A program made the translations under genes and the position numbers. From Bacteroidales bacterium (GTDB lineage Bacteria > Bacteroidota > Bacteroidia > Bacteroidales > Tenuifilaceae), in assembly GCA_003818205.1 (NCBI GenBank), contig RPRQ01000006.1, forward strand, positions 1-64,000: a stretch of 64,000 nucleotides of DNA, given 5' to 3'. Under the pieces are notes generated by a model. The model saw only the letters and a program-made list of their open reading frames with translations, searched no databases and was not told the origin of the DNA. Every line of letters begins with the position of its first letter. Within the stretch, counting starts at the first letter, position 1. Positions 62,710-64,000 of the stretch are shown piece after piece.

Positions 62710-63447
62710 CTACAGCTGCTCACTTATTTTCCCAAATCGACGCTCGCGCTTCTGATAATCGATAATTGCTTTATACAATTCCTCCTTATCGAAATCGGGC
62801 CATAGGGTAGAAGTAAAATAGAATTCTGAATAGGCCAACTGCCATAACAAAAAATTACTTATTCTAAACTCTCCGCTTGTTCTTATCATCAGGTCAGGAT
62901 CAGGTATTCCTTGTGTGGTCATGTATGAGCTAAATTTCTCCTCTGTAACGTCTTCCATTGAAATCCTCTTTTCGGTATAATCCTTTACCAATCGTTTTGC
63001 GGCATTGGTTATTTCCCACCTAGAGCTATAGCTTAACGCAAGAATAACGGTTAGCCCAGTACATTTTGATGATTTTTCAATAACCTCACCGAGTTTTTTT
63101 TGGACTGCTTTTGGCAACGACTGGGTATCGCCTATAGTTTTTAATGCTATATTATTCTTAATTAATGTTTCGGTTTCGGTATTGATGGTATTGATAAGTA
63201 GGCTCATCAGCGCATCAATCTCTATCTTAGGTCTATTCCAGTTCTCTGTTGAGAACGCATAGAGGGTAAGGTATTTCACTCCGAGCTCCGCAGAGGCCTC
63301 AATTGCTGCACGAACAGCGCTTACCCCATTTCGGTGTCCGAATATTCTTTGGGTTCCTCGTTGTTTAGCCCAACGACCATTTCCATCCATGATTATGGCA
63401 ATATGATCTGGGATATTCCTTTTATTCACTGAATCGATAAGCGACAT
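62710..63447 (-). CDS. uppS: undecaprenyl diphosphate synthase
   Basis: 245 residues with the cis-prenyltransferase motifs: HIAIIMDGNGRWAKQRG (Asp for Mg), HRNGVSAVR, LTLYAFSTENW, and ...DPDLMIRTSGEFRISNFLLWQLAYSE (Arg-rich signature), ending in a EKELYKAI-like helix. Makes the C55 lipid carrier for cell-wall sugars. First complete gene of the uppS-bamA-ompH run. Confidence 0.95.
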   Translation of the reverse strand: MSLIDSVNKRNIPDHIAIIMDGNGRWAKQRGTQRIFGHRNGVSAVRAAIEASAELGVKYLTLYAFSTENWNRPKIEIDALMSLLINTINTETETLIKNNIALKTIGDTQSLPKAVQKKLGEVIEKSSKCTGLTVILALSYSSRWEITNAAKRLVKDYTEKRISMEDVTEEKFSSYMTTQGIPDPDLMIRTSGEFRISNFLLWQLAYSEFYFTSTLWPDFDKEELYKAIIDYQKRERRFGKISEQL

Positions 63448-63460
63448 ATTTAAATAAGCG

Positions 63461-64000
63461 TTATTCGTAAACGGGGCAAGTGTTATTTTTATAAAGGCGG
63501 AAAGTTACAAATAATCCTACAAATGAGAACCAATCGTTATTATGAAAAATTGCTTTTGAACCATCGTATACATTGTTATAGTTATCAATGTTATCGCTAA
63601 AAGTTTTTGATAGCCGCCATTCCCAACCAATCGTAATACGAGGTAATGGACAGTATTTAACACCTACCCCGAATGGCAAGTGCGGTATAATCTCACCTCC
63701 AACATAAGCTGCTCCAAACCCAAAAATCACATAGGGTGTAAAATTATCTTTATTTAAGCATTTAGTATTAAAAGACATAAAATTCATCTCGCACAGTCCC
63801 TCCGCTTCAATAAGTTGTTTACTAAAAGAGCCCGTTACACCTGGTAGGTAGAAATTCGAGGAGGTATAGTTGCCTTTTAAACCGTTATAGCTTGCCGATA
63901 ATCGAAGCGAATAGTATTTATTCAGGTTATATCTAAATAAGAGCCCAAAGGATGGGGATGGTTGGTACATCGGGGTGCCCTGATTATAATCGCCCATATA
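63461..64000 (-). CDS. outer-membrane barrel (DUF6089-like), 5' end cut by window
   Basis: Visible 178 residues from an internal methionine: MGDYNQGTPMYQPSPSFG-like start, then barrel strands (LLFRYNLNKYYSLRLSASYNG, FTPYVIFGFGAAYVGG, ITIGWEWRLSKTFSDN, FSFVGLFVTFRLY). This layout, with GDYN...PS.GLL.RY near the start, is that of the DUF6089 family commonly found beside uppS/bamA in this phylum. The frame is open to the window edge, so the gene continues beyond 64000. Probably part of outer-membrane biogenesis. Confidence 0.8.
   Translation of the reverse strand, partial: YMGDYNQGTPMYQPSPSFGLLFRYNLNKYYSLRLSASYNGLKGNYTSSNFYLPGVTGSFSKQLIEAEGLCEMNFMSFNTKCLNKDNFTPYVIFGFGAAYVGGEIIPHLPFGVGVKYCPLPRITIGWEWRLSKTFSDNIDNYNNVYDGSKAIFHNNDWFSFVGLFVTFRLYKNNTCPVYE

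Overview
The window looks like a chromosomal segment of a Bacteroidota bacterium (Bacteroidales/Marinilabiliales-like, moderately AT-rich). The evidence is the uppS-bamA-ompH-ompH-murI gene order, fused SPOR/TPR/PD40 envelope proteins, TAnnTTTG-type promoter boxes, few Shine-Dalgarno sites, and many outer-membrane barrels and PQQ-like propellers. No rRNA operon, integrase, full-length insertion sequence or CRISPR array was seen.

Layout. (1) 1-1.0 kb: tRNA-Ser(GCU)/tRNA-Pro(UGG) pair, a second decayed Ser copy broken by a palindrome, and clpS. (2) 1.0-10.5 kb: an envelope TPR/PD40/SPOR protein, an ankyrin + PQQ-propeller fusion, and a three-gene operon led by a urea-transporter/M23-peptidase fusion. 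(3) 10.9-13.6 kb: a compact PqqD-like / ATP-grasp / PLP-decarboxylase operon, probably an uncharacterised peptide or amino-acid modification pathway. (4) 14-25.5 kb: a plus-strand accessory stretch with an acyltransferase, small enzymes, a SIR2-APAZ-Argonaute (single-chain short pAgo) defence gene interrupted by about 77 bp of REP/MITE-like DNA, an MqsR-like/Panacea toxin-antitoxin pair, and an orphan surface lipoprotein/barrel pair. (5) 25.6-31.6 kb: FtsX-type permease, LolD-like ATPase and a glycosyltransferase, separated by structured repeats. (6) 31.7-52.6 kb: a large minus-strand redox block. It holds a NuoEF-like fusion, a 2Fe-2S/FAD/4Fe-4S oxidoreductase, a NapH/NosR-like membrane polyferredoxin, a Tat-type multi-cluster ferredoxin, a small Tat-type Cys protein, an NHL propeller and nine PQQ-like propellers, six of them in tandem. 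(7) 52.9-64 kb: envelope and housekeeping genes (calcium-binding barrel, SPOR protein, uridine-kinase-like protein, murI, two ompH, bamA, uppS, DUF6089-like barrel cut by the window edge).

How it may work together. The redox block reads as an electron route from cytoplasmic NAD(P)H through flavin/Fe-S proteins and a membrane polyferredoxin to exported ferredoxins, with many exported propellers of unknown substrate. I do not recognise it as a described system.

The second theme is small mobile or repetitive DNA. Two tiny PD-(D/E)XK-like genes (DUF559 and GxxExxY) each fill the whole space between inverted repeats. Short ORF-less relatives of the GxxExxY cassette ends (CACAAAG/CACTAAG repeats) lie in many intergenic gaps. 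A separate three-copy repeat family shows compensatory changes in its closing stem, which suggests selection for folding.
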